Origin: an uncultured Akkermansia sp. | GTDB lineage: Bacteria; Verrucomicrobiota; Verrucomicrobiia; Verrucomicrobiales; Akkermansiaceae | Length of the DNA: 15,386 bases | Reading direction: 5' to 3' | NCBI GenBank assembly: GCA_904502165.1 | Contig: CAJGDB010000040.1 | Location: 1 to 15,386 of the forward strand | Shown here: piece by piece, positions 1 through 6,327 of the stretch | Position numbering within the stretch: the first letter of the stretch is position 1 | Layout of the letters: each line of letters begins with the position of its first letter | Notes under the pieces: generated by a model | The model's database searches: none | What the model saw: only the letters and a program-made list of their open reading frames with translations | Told to the model about the DNA's origin: nothing | Program-made: the position numbers and the translations under genes

Positions 1-153
1 GAATATGGCAACGATGTCTACATCCGGGCTCTCTATGCCATCGATACATCTGAGGCGGCAAACTGGCAGCTGGTGCCCGAGCCTGCCACCGCCACGCTGA
101 GCCTGCTGGCACTCACCGCCCTGGCCGCCCGCCGCCGGCGGACTTCCCGCTGA
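1..153 (+). CDS. C-terminal end of a PEP-CTERM surface/exported protein (partial, 5' end outside window)
   Basis: Frame 1 is open from the first base and ends at TGA 151-153, giving the last 50 residues. They end with the motif VPEPATATLSLLALTALAAR followed by a run of arginines and TSR. This is the tripartite PEP-CTERM sorting signal: a V-P-E-P box, a hydrophobic transmembrane stretch and a basic tail. Such tails are recognised by exosortase systems and are common on exported proteins of Akkermansia and other Verrucomicrobiota. The functional part of the protein lies outside the window; the visible upstream residues (EYGNDVYIRALYAIDTSEAA) name no family. The tail assignment is strong, the protein's role unknown. 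Confidence 0.85.
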   Translation, partial: EYGNDVYIRALYAIDTSEAANWQLVPEPATATLSLLALTALAARRRRTSR

Positions 154-157
154 CCCG

Positions 158-173
158 CCCGGTACAGGCCGGG
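158..173. terminator. Short GC hairpin between convergent genes (weak terminator candidate)
   Basis: CCCGG (158-162) pairs with CCGGG (169-173) around a 6-nt loop. It sits between the PEP-CTERM gene stop and the convergent thiE stop. No T-tract follows on either strand, so intrinsic termination is doubtful. Confidence 0.25.
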
Positions 174-215
174 GGTAAGAGCCGGCAATGGGAGCAGCGG
201 GAATGGGAGAGCGTG

Positions 216-851
216 TTACGCTTGTTCCATCCTGCTGATGACAGATTGTGCCGCCCGGGTTATATCAGCCTGCTGCAGCAGCCATGAAACAATAACCACG
301 CGACGAGCACCGGCTTTCAGCACCTCCGGCAGGGTTGTGCCATTGATGCCGCCGATGCAGAACAGGGGCATGTCTCCGGCGGCTTCCTGGGCGGCGGCTA
401 TATCAGCCAGCCCGATGGAGGGCCGCCCCGGCTTGGTGCCCGTGGGGTACAGCGGACCGAAGCCGATGTAGTCTGCCCCTTCCCGTTTTGCCTCTCTGAC
501 CTGCTCGAGGCTATGAGTGGAGCGCCCGACCAGCACCCCGGGGCCGGCAATCTTCCGCACATCGGCCAGGCTGCCGCCATCCTGCCCCACATGAACGGCA
601 TCTGCACCTATTTCCGCCGCCATCTCCGGGTAGTCATTCAACACAAAGATAGCCCCCCGCTCCCGGCAGATAGCCTGCATGGCAACGGCCCACGCTTTCA
701 CCAGCGGGAGTTCTCTGCCTTTAGCCCGGAGCTGGATGATCCGCACGCCACCATCAATGAGCGCATGGGTGCGCGCCTCCACTTGTTCCGGCCCGGTATA
801 GCCCATGTCGACAATGCCGTAGAGGTGGCAACTTTCAAGGAGCTTCTTCAT
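216..851 (-). CDS. thiE: Thiamine-phosphate synthase (ThiE)
   Basis: ThiE joins HMP pyrophosphate to thiazole phosphate (HET-P) to give thiamine monophosphate in the cytoplasm. The 211-residue TIM-barrel product shows family landmarks in order: IIQLRAKG (38-45, diphosphate-binding R and K), VLNDYP (70-75, Asn-Asp near the metal and pyrimidine), HVGQDGG (87-93), VGRSTHS (108-114), the glycine-rich FGPLYPTGTKPG (131-142) and CIGGIN (165-170). I chose the ATG at 851 because MKKLLESCHLYGIVD is a normal ThiE N-terminus and the length fits the family. The frame stays open to 1019, but that 56-residue extension would run through the thi4 start and lacks family features. No clear Shine-Dalgarno precedes 851. 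The gene is divergent from thi4, 114 bp away, consistent with one thiamine module. Confidence 0.93.
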   Translation of the reverse strand: MKKLLESCHLYGIVDMGYTGPEQVEARTHALIDGGVRIIQLRAKGRELPLVKAWAVAMQAICRERGAIFVLNDYPEMAAEIGADAVHVGQDGGSLADVRKIAGPGVLVGRSTHSLEQVREAKREGADYIGFGPLYPTGTKPGRPSIGLADIAAAQEAAGDMPLFCIGGINGTTLPEVLKAGARRVVIVSWLLQQADITRAAQSVISRMEQA

Positions 852-965
852 GCCTGAACTCTGCCACAAAACAACATGCGCTACAAGAAAAAAAGCACAG
901 TCAGCGGCAACATGACGCGGGCTCATCTTGCGAAAGCCAGGTTTTGATATTAAGATAGGGACATC

Positions 966-1736
966 ATGGAAACGCTGGTATCTAGTGGCATTATAGAGTC
1001 CTATTTCAACAAACTGCATAATAATCTGGTGCTGGATGCCGCCATTGTGGGCGGCGGGCCTTCCGGCATTGTGGCGGCATACTATCTGGCAAAGGCCGGT
1101 TACAAGGTAGCGCTGTTCGACCGCAAGCTTTCTCCCGGTGGCGGCATGTGGGGTGGTGCCATGATGTTCAATGACATTGTGGTGCAGGAGGAGGCCATGC
1201 CCATTGTGCGCGAGCTCGAACTTTCATACAAGCCATACCGCGATGGCACATACATCATTGATTCCGTACACGCCACAGCAGGCCTGCTTTACAAAGCCAC
1301 GCAGGCCGGTGCTACCATTTTCAACTGTTATTCCGTTGAAGATGTGGTGTACAAGCAGGGCCGTGTGGGCGGCGTTGTGGTCAACTGGACCCCCGTGCTG
1401 CGCGAGGGACTCCATGTAGACCCGCTCACCATTATTTCCAGAACGGTGCTTGACGGCACCGGCCACGATTGCGAAATCGCCAAAACGGTGGCCCGCAAGA
1501 ATGGCGTGAAACTCAATACCCCCACTGGGGGCGTTGTTGGTGAAATGAGCATGGATGCCGCTGAGGGCGAGCGCTCCACCATTGATAACACCAAGGAAAT
1601 TTACCCCGGCCTCTTCGTTTCCGGCATGGCTGCCAATGGCGTGAGTGGCAGTTTCCGCATGGGCCCGATTTTCGGCGGCATGCTGATGAGTGGCAAGAAG
1701 GCAGCCGAATTGATGGGAGCTGCCATTTCGGCCTGA
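966..1736 (+). CDS. thi4: Thi4-type thiazole synthase, histidine (non-suicide) variant
   Basis: Thi4 makes the adenylated thiazole precursor of thiamine from NAD, glycine and a sulfur source. The 256-residue product has an N-terminal Rossmann dinucleotide motif (AIVGGGPSG, 26-34), a second glycine-rich segment (SPGGGMWGGAMMF, 56-68), the central REGLHVDP segment (146-153) and a C-terminal VSGMAANGVSGSFRMGPIFG stretch (218-237). All are typical of Thi4/ribose-1,5-bisphosphate isomerase-related proteins. At the site where yeast Thi4 has its sulfur-donating cysteine (a C-x-D-P motif), this protein has His150 in HVDP. Thi4 proteins with histidine here are reported to use free sulfide catalytically, which would suit a sulfide-rich anaerobic niche; that is inference. 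The start ATG is preceded by an AGGG about 6 nt upstream. The 114-bp gap to thiE shows no TPP-riboswitch signature. A strong terminator follows. Confidence 0.9.
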   Translation: METLVSSGIIESYFNKLHNNLVLDAAIVGGGPSGIVAAYYLAKAGYKVALFDRKLSPGGGMWGGAMMFNDIVVQEEAMPIVRELELSYKPYRDGTYIIDSVHATAGLLYKATQAGATIFNCYSVEDVVYKQGRVGGVVVNWTPVLREGLHVDPLTIISRTVLDGTGHDCEIAKTVARKNGVKLNTPTGGVVGEMSMDAAEGERSTIDNTKEIYPGLFVSGMAANGVSGSFRMGPIFGGMLMSGKKAAELMGAAISA

Positions 1737-1758
1737 TTCAAGGCATCTCTTTTTTCCG

Positions 1759-1792
1759 GGCCCCTCCCCCCGCCGGAGGGGCCGTTTCTTTT
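1759..1792 (+). terminator. Intrinsic terminator after thi4
   Basis: A perfect 9-bp GC-rich stem, GGCCCCTCC (1759-1767) with GGAGGGGCC (1775-1783), has a 7-nt loop and is followed by GTTTCTTTT. It begins 23 bp after the thi4 stop codon. Confidence 0.85.
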
Positions 1793-1819
1793 ACGCATGC
1801 TGGAATAATTCTAAATAAT
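1790..1819 (+). promoter_or_regulatory. Candidate sigma-70-like promoter for ddh
   Basis: TTTACG (1790-1795) and AATAAT (1814-1819) are 18 bp apart, matching 4/6 and 5/6 of the consensus hexamers. Two GCATGC palindromes (1795-1800 and 1824-1829) flank the -10 element with 29-bp spacing and could be operator half-sites. A second possible -10, GATAAT, lies at about 1865. Found by eye only. Confidence 0.3.
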
Positions 1820-1841
1820 TGCGGCATGCTCATAAGTCTAT

Positions 1842-1923
1842 GCTTGCGTTCATGGCAGGAATCGGATAATATAGCGCCGTGGCAGGGATTTGCTTTTCCC
1901 TGTAAGCAAGTATAAACGCAAGC
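1842..1923 (+). promoter_or_regulatory. Potentially structured 5' leader of ddh
   Basis: GCTTGCGTT (1842-1850) and AACGCAAGC (1915-1923) form a perfect 9-bp long-range stem that closes the region just upstream of the ddh start. Inside it, CAGGGA/TCCCTG (1883-1888 with 1897-1902) forms a 6-bp hairpin. An overlapping alternative is TTGCTT/AAGCAA (1890-1895 with 1904-1909); these two hairpins cannot form together. This could be an RNA regulatory leader or chance. It does not match a riboswitch class that I recognise. Confidence 0.3.
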
Positions 1924-1940
1924 CCCACAGAATCCAGAAG

Positions 1941-2822
1941 ATGATTAAGGTAGCCATTGTAGGATACGGCAATATCGGCAAGTACTCAGTCGATGCACTG
2001 CGTGCAGCGCCGGATATGGAATTGGTAGGTATTGTACGCCGCGCAGGCAGCGCCCCTGTGCATGGCATCAAGACAGTATCAGACATTGATGAGCTGGGCA
2101 AGGTGGATGTGGCATTGCTCTGCACCCCTACCCGCAGCGTAGAGGAAACAGCCCTGCCCCTGCTGGCCAAGGGTATCAACACCGTGGACAGCTATGATAT
2201 TCACGGCGGCATCGTGGCTCTGCGCCGTTCTCTGGGGCAGCAGGCCAAGGCTGGCAATGCCGTGGCTGTAATTTCTGCCGGCTGGGATCCGGGTTCTGAT
2301 TCAGTAATGCGTACCATGATGCTGGCTATGGCACCCAAGGGCATCACCTACACGAATTTCGGTCCCGGCATGAGCATGGGCCACAGCGTGGTAGCCCGCT
2401 CCAAGGCAGGGGTGAAGGATGCGCTCTCCCTGACGATACCGACGGGCTCCGGCGTGCACCGCCGCATGGTATATGTGCAGCTTGAGGAGGGGGCAGATTT
2501 TGCCGAGGTGGCGGCAGCCATCAAGGCCGATGATTATTTCTGCCACGATGAGACGCATGTGCAGCAGGTGAGCGACATTGACTCCCTGCGTGACATGGGC
2601 CACGGGGTCTATATGGAGCGCAAGGGTGTTTCCGGCTCGACACAGAACCAGATTTTCAAGTTCGAAATGCGAATCAACAACCCTGCCCTGACCGCGCAGG
2701 TCATGGTGAGCGCCGCCCGCGCCAGCATGCGCCTGACCGCCGGTTGCTATACTCTGCCGGAAATCCCGCCCATGGATTTCTGCCCCGGCGACCGCGAGAC
2801 GCTGATTGCCCAGCTGGTGTAA
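1941..2822 (+). CDS. ddh: meso-Diaminopimelate dehydrogenase
   Basis: Ddh reductively aminates tetrahydrodipicolinate with NADPH and ammonia to give meso-DAP in one step, feeding peptidoglycan cross-links and lysine. The 293-residue product begins MIKVAIVGYGNIGKYSVDAL, with the NADPH-binding GYGNIG at 8-13 and the arginine pair R33-R34 suited to the NADP phosphate. Further family segments are CTPTRSVEE (61-69), TVDSYDIHGG (81-90), the substrate-site SAGWDPGSDS (112-121) and GPGMSMGHSV (141-150). The C-terminal PPMDFCPGDRETLIAQLV also fits. Length is close to the shorter Bacteroides-like form (about 300) rather than the roughly 320-residue Corynebacterium enzyme. I took the ATG at 1941 rather than the in-frame ATG at 1890 because the extra 17 residues are basic and non-conserved and would overlap the leader hairpins. 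A strong terminator follows. Confidence 0.92.
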   Translation: MIKVAIVGYGNIGKYSVDALRAAPDMELVGIVRRAGSAPVHGIKTVSDIDELGKVDVALLCTPTRSVEETALPLLAKGINTVDSYDIHGGIVALRRSLGQQAKAGNAVAVISAGWDPGSDSVMRTMMLAMAPKGITYTNFGPGMSMGHSVVARSKAGVKDALSLTIPTGSGVHRRMVYVQLEEGADFAEVAAAIKADDYFCHDETHVQQVSDIDSLRDMGHGVYMERKGVSGSTQNQIFKFEMRINNPALTAQVMVSAARASMRLTAGCYTLPEIPPMDFCPGDRETLIAQLV

Positions 2823-2849
2823 GCCACAGCAGGCCAAGGCCTTTCTTTT

Positions 2850-2886
2850 CCGGGAGCGGAACTGGTCCGCTCCCGGTTTCCTTTAT
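2850..2886 (+). terminator. Intrinsic terminator after ddh
   Basis: A perfect 11-bp stem, CCGGGAGCGGA (2850-2860) with TCCGCTCCCGG (2866-2876), has a 5-nt loop and is followed by TTTCCTTTAT. It lies 27 bp after the ddh stop. Confidence 0.9.
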
Positions 2887-2903
2887 CCCCTGCCCCCGAA
2901 CCG

Positions 2904-2935
2904 ATAAAAAGCAAGAGCCCGCACAAGCGGGCTCT
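2904..2935 (-). terminator. Intrinsic terminator for the ankyrin/M60 operon
   Basis: AGAGCCCGC (2914-2922) and GCGGGCTCT (2927-2935) form a perfect 9-bp stem with a 4-nt loop. Read on the minus strand it is followed by TGCTTTTTATC, a proper T-tract. It opposes the ddh terminator and lies about 75 bp beyond the stop of the peptidase gene. Confidence 0.85.
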
Positions 2936-3010
2936 GGGCAGCAGGGAATCTCCCCGCATACAGGCGGAAGGCCGGGAGTGATTTCCCCCCCCACGCCGTA
3001 TGAGGAGCTG

Positions 3011-4963
3011 CTAGTTCTTCGCTTTCTTCTTTTTCTTCTTTGCAGAGGCAGGCTCTGTGACAAAACCGGGGCCCGTGCTCGCATCTGCCGTGGCATCAAT
3101 GGTATCTCCCCCCGTACTGTACATGATATAGCGCTTGCCATTCCACGATACAGCCATAACCTTTGCAGCACCCTTCGGCAGAATAACATCTGTTGAAGCA
3201 TTGTCCTTCTGGTTCAGGCCACGCAGGCAGATACGAATCAGCTTATTATCAGCATCATACACCTCAAAGGCAACAGCATTCTCCCACTTATCTGCCGGAA
3301 CCGTGAAATGCTGGACCGGAGTCTCCTTCAGCTCAGGCTTGAAATCAGGGCTGGGCTTGACTGCAAGCTTATCCCTGTATATACCCACACTGTTGGTGGT
3401 AATGTAGAAAATGACCGGGGAATCCGGTTTTGGGTACTGTGAAGCATGCTTGAGAGACTGCCGGCACATATCCTCTGTGATGGTCACCCAGCGGGAGGAA
3501 TAGTCATTCACATAGCGGTTCATGACAGCCAGCATACCCGTCTGCAGGAAATAGTCAGAAAAATCCAGCTCAGCCGCATCACAGCAGCGGTCCAGATAAG
3601 CCATGCGGATTTTACCCGTTCCCCACTGGCTTTCATCCGTATCACGCACACTCTTGAAAATACGGGGGTAGAACAACTCATTACCCCGGGCCGCAGTGTT
3701 GTAAAGATACATCTGCCACATCGGGCACAGAATCACAAAACAGTCACCGCAGCGCTCACCAGGCGCGCGGTTACCATCATCCGGCCCGCGGTGGAACTGC
3801 CACAACTCGCGATTGACCAGCGCACTATTCACGTACCAGTCGAATCTGGCCCCGCGCACGTGCATTCCCTCCATCGTCTGGCCCTCCTCGTGTTCCAGGC
3901 GCGTTTCCGTGGGATTGAAATCATAATTGACACACATGGCAAACAGATTCACCGTTGTTTCCTGTGTGCCGGCCCACATCATCCCCGGGCGGGTCTGGTT
4001 CACATGGCCGAACTCATGAGCCGTACCCCAGGCACCGCTCGCGCTGACATTATCCACATCCACCAGGCCGGGTGTCTCAGTAATCACATAGGCACCACCC
4101 AGTCCATCGGCATGCATGTAACGGGACGTATCCCACATGCTGCGGCCCATGATGTGGTTTCCGGGGTGAATCCCCTCCCATTCCCAGCCCAGCAGCTGCT
4201 GTTCAATCTTCTGCTGGCGGTCATACAGAGCCACCAGATCGGGTCCGCGCTCAGCACAGCGGGTCCGCAGGGCATTCAAATCAAGCACCCACTGGCAACG
4301 CTCACCCATGATGTCCAGGAATTCACTCTTGGCATTGTCCAGCATATTCTTCCACACTTTCACGTCGTCATGCTGCGTAAAGACACCATTGATGCGGCCA
4401 CCCTCTATCCTGACCTTGATGGCCGGAGCCGTAGCAGGATCATCATCCCGGTAATTGACATAACCATGCCCGAAATGCTCTGCCGTAAAGGAATTGGTGC
4501 CAGGCTCAAGCGGATACCGGGTCTCTGCACCGGGATGCCGGAAATCCCGGACAATGAATTCCACCTTGGAGCGGGGTGTACCATCCATGCGGATAGAGAT
4601 ATCATCCCCCTTTTCAAAGGCAATGCCCGTCGGGTTCTCAAAGGTGGAATAGCTGGCAATCTTGAGCCGCTTCGACATTTCCCCTACAGGGAGGTAGGCC
4701 CGGAACTCGCGCACCCGGTAAAGAATCTCCTTTTTGCGGGTATTACTGTTCAACGTGGAAAAATCGGTATACTTCGGAAGTGGATGCTTAGCCAGGAGAG
4801 AGACCTCTGCCTCCTCCTTATCCTCCTTCTTCTTTGATTTCTTACCCTTCTTAGCCGTTTTAGCCGACTTGGAAGCCTTCGGCGAATCCTCATCTGCCCG
4901 CACAGGAGCAGAAAGGAAGCAGAAGCCACAGGCCAGAAGAAGCAGCGCCGGATATAATTTCAT
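3011..4963 (-). CDS. Exported M60-like (enhancin/mucinase-type) zinc metallopeptidase with lysine-rich tails
   Basis: The 650-residue product has a hydrophobic export signal (MKLYPALLLLACGFCFLSAP, with an AxA-like VRA/DE cleavage site near residue 23). LLAC at 9-12 resembles a lipobox but lies unusually close to the N-terminus. A charged, probably disordered segment rich in K, S and E follows (about 27-55). The catalytic domain covers roughly 85-480. It carries HEFGH (316-320) with a downstream glutamate, E335 in GTQETTVNLF, giving the HEXXH-x14-E gluzincin arrangement of the M60/M60-like family. Relatives cleave mucin glycoproteins at O-glycosylated sites, so a role in mucin breakdown is inferred, not shown. 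The last residues (about 590-650) look like a small beta domain and end in SAKKKKKKAKN. The gene lies 23 bp downstream of the ankyrin gene, probably co-transcribed, with no clear Shine-Dalgarno. Confidence 0.82.
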   Translation of the reverse strand: MKLYPALLLLACGFCFLSAPVRADEDSPKASKSAKTAKKGKKSKKKEDKEEAEVSLLAKHPLPKYTDFSTLNSNTRKKEILYRVREFRAYLPVGEMSKRLKIASYSTFENPTGIAFEKGDDISIRMDGTPRSKVEFIVRDFRHPGAETRYPLEPGTNSFTAEHFGHGYVNYRDDDPATAPAIKVRIEGGRINGVFTQHDDVKVWKNMLDNAKSEFLDIMGERCQWVLDLNALRTRCAERGPDLVALYDRQQKIEQQLLGWEWEGIHPGNHIMGRSMWDTSRYMHADGLGGAYVITETPGLVDVDNVSASGAWGTAHEFGHVNQTRPGMMWAGTQETTVNLFAMCVNYDFNPTETRLEHEEGQTMEGMHVRGARFDWYVNSALVNRELWQFHRGPDDGNRAPGERCGDCFVILCPMWQMYLYNTAARGNELFYPRIFKSVRDTDESQWGTGKIRMAYLDRCCDAAELDFSDYFLQTGMLAVMNRYVNDYSSRWVTITEDMCRQSLKHASQYPKPDSPVIFYITTNSVGIYRDKLAVKPSPDFKPELKETPVQHFTVPADKWENAVAFEVYDADNKLIRICLRGLNQKDNASTDVILPKGAAKVMAVSWNGKRYIMYSTGGDTIDATADASTGPGFVTEPASAKKKKKKAKN

Positions 4964-4986
4964 AAGCGTGATATAATATCTGAAGG

Positions 4987-6021
4987 TTAGAAAAGATAAC
5001 GAACCGACTCCGCAGCTGCCTCTCCAGCCGTCTTGCCATTTTTATCGCGGGCGGTTTTACTGGCACCTGCCTTGAGCAGCACCTCGATACACTCCGACTT
5101 ACCCGCAATCGCCGCATGAACGAGGGGCAGCTCCCCGGTGTCGTTCTTGTTCAGGTCAATACCGGCATCAATGAACAACTGCACCACATTGCTGAAATTA
5201 CGGTCAATAGCCAGATTGATGGGCGTACCATTGAAACCGCCGGCCGGACTGTAATTGATATCCTTGTAGGCAGGCAGCAGCGCCTTGATGCTCGTTTCCT
5301 TGGCATTCCATACAGCATCATGCAGCGCAGTAGCCTTATTCCCGGCCTGAGCCATGGGATTGGCTCCGGCCTCCAGCAAGGCATTGATAATATCTGCATT
5401 ATCACGGTCTACCGCCTTATGAAGCACCGAGCGGGAATCCGGAGCAACATAATTGACATCTGCCCCGGCCTTGATGAGCGACTTCACACTGGCGACATCT
5501 CCATGAGCACACACAAGCATGAGCAGCGAAATCGTATTGTCCGCATTCATCATATTGGCATTGAACCCCTTGGATTTTATCGCCTTCTTCAGGGCATCCA
5601 TCTCCCCGGCCACAACCTTGCTGCAAAGCTCAATCTCCATCTGGCGGGACTTCATGGCCTTATCAAGCAGACTGTTGACCTTCTTTGACTTGCTCAGCTT
5701 CCTGGCCGTTTTACCATCGGCATCCGTCAGCGTGGAATCAGCCCCGGCCTCCAGCAGAAGCTTCACACATTTGGCAGAGCCCTTTATAGCCGCCATATGC
5801 AGAGCGGTATACCCGTTCTCATCCTTCTGGTTCACATTGCACCCCTCCTTGATACGGGCTTCAACAACCGCCGTATCACCTACTTCTGCAGCCTCAATCA
5901 CAGAATAGACACCATTACTCCGGTACACCAGATCCGGCAATTTCATTTTCTCATCATCTGCAAAAGCCACGCAGATACCACCGCACAGGCAGGCAGAAAG
6001 AATCAAGCAACGGGGATTCAT
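4987..6021 (-). CDS. Secreted ankyrin-repeat protein
   Basis: The 344-residue product starts MNPRCLILSACLCGGICVAF, an export signal with a likely signal-peptidase I site after AFA (19-21); LSAC at 8-11 is a possible but very early lipobox. The mature part is almost entirely ankyrin repeats. Clear units are at about 69-101 (NGYTALHMAAIKGSAKCVKL), 163-193, 196-226 (SRSVLHKAVDRDNADIINAL), 229-260, 264-294 and 297-327, with degenerate units at about 40-66 and 130-160. The start ATG at 6021 is preceded by a strong Shine-Dalgarno (GAAGGAG, complement of 6033-6039) 11 nt upstream; the in-frame ATG at 6048 has no such site. Ankyrin folds bind proteins, so this may bind or chaperone an envelope or secreted partner. 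The nearest candidate is the M60-like peptidase encoded 23 bp downstream. The specific partner is unknown. Confidence 0.85.
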   Translation of the reverse strand: MNPRCLILSACLCGGICVAFADDEKMKLPDLVYRSNGVYSVIEAAEVGDTAVVEARIKEGCNVNQKDENGYTALHMAAIKGSAKCVKLLLEAGADSTLTDADGKTARKLSKSKKVNSLLDKAMKSRQMEIELCSKVVAGEMDALKKAIKSKGFNANMMNADNTISLLMLVCAHGDVASVKSLIKAGADVNYVAPDSRSVLHKAVDRDNADIINALLEAGANPMAQAGNKATALHDAVWNAKETSIKALLPAYKDINYSPAGGFNGTPINLAIDRNFSNVVQLFIDAGIDLNKNDTGELPLVHAAIAGKSECIEVLLKAGASKTARDKNGKTAGEAAAESVRYLF

Positions 6022-6046
6022 AGTTATTTCAACTCCTTCGCCCTGC

Positions 6047-6075
6047 ATTCTATCCTAAAACGCTTGCCTAGAAAA
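6047..6075 (-). promoter_or_regulatory. Candidate promoter of the ankyrin/M60 operon
   Basis: On the minus strand TAGAAT (complement of 6047-6052) is a 5/6 match to the -10 hexamer. A poor -35 (TTTTCT, complement of 6070-6075) lies 17 bp upstream. The predicted transcript would start near 6040 and include the strong Shine-Dalgarno at 6033-6039. Confidence 0.35.
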
Positions 6076-6103
6076 GGAAAATTTTTCGGTATTTCTCCAA
6101 TAA

Positions 6104-6291
6104 GGGTCTGTTTCAGATTTGCTGGTAAAAACAAGTAAACCAGAGCATTCAATCGCAGTCCTAGAGTGCTTACAAATTTACAAAACTGCATTTTTGATGA
6201 CACCGAGCATTCTTAGTCTGACCTCCAATGACTTAACTTCACTAAATCGAACTCACCCTGGAATAAACACCAGCAAATCTGAAACAGACCC
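6104..6291. mobile_element. MITE-like element with perfect 23-bp terminal inverted repeats
   Basis: Bases 6104-6126 (starting GGGTCTGTTTCAG) and 6269-6291 (ending CTGAAACAGACCC) are exact reverse complements over 23 bp and bound a 188-bp unit. It sits in the gap between addA and the ankyrin gene and is AT-richer than its neighbours. Inside, on the minus strand, GGAGG (complement of 6222-6226) lies 11 nt before an ATG at 6210 that opens a 10-codon frame (MLGVIKNAVL, stop at 6178-6180). This resembles the start of an internally deleted transposase gene. An 8-bp GAGCATTC is repeated at 6143-6150 and 6205-6212. I see no convincing target-site duplication. It is best explained as a non-autonomous derivative of an insertion sequence whose family I cannot name. 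Confidence 0.7.
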
Positions 6292-6327
6292 CCTTTTGTT
6301 CCATGTTGGAAAATATTGATGATTCAT

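Noticed and set aside
852..965. TPP riboswitch upstream of thi4 or thiE
   Set aside because: No CTGAGA-like or matching 3' conserved segment on either strand, and the gap is short for a full aptamer plus expression platform.
2701..3201. Overlapping frames on both strands across the ddh/M60 junction
   Set aside because: They run through two clear intrinsic terminators and the ends of two well-supported genes.
3446..4837. 463-codon open frame on the plus strand
   Set aside because: It lies wholly antisense to the M60-like peptidase, which has an export signal and HEXXH-E motif. The antisense translation has no recognisable domain.
5116..5688. 190-codon plus-strand frame
   Set aside because: Antisense to the ankyrin repeats; the long frame reflects the regular repeat codons.
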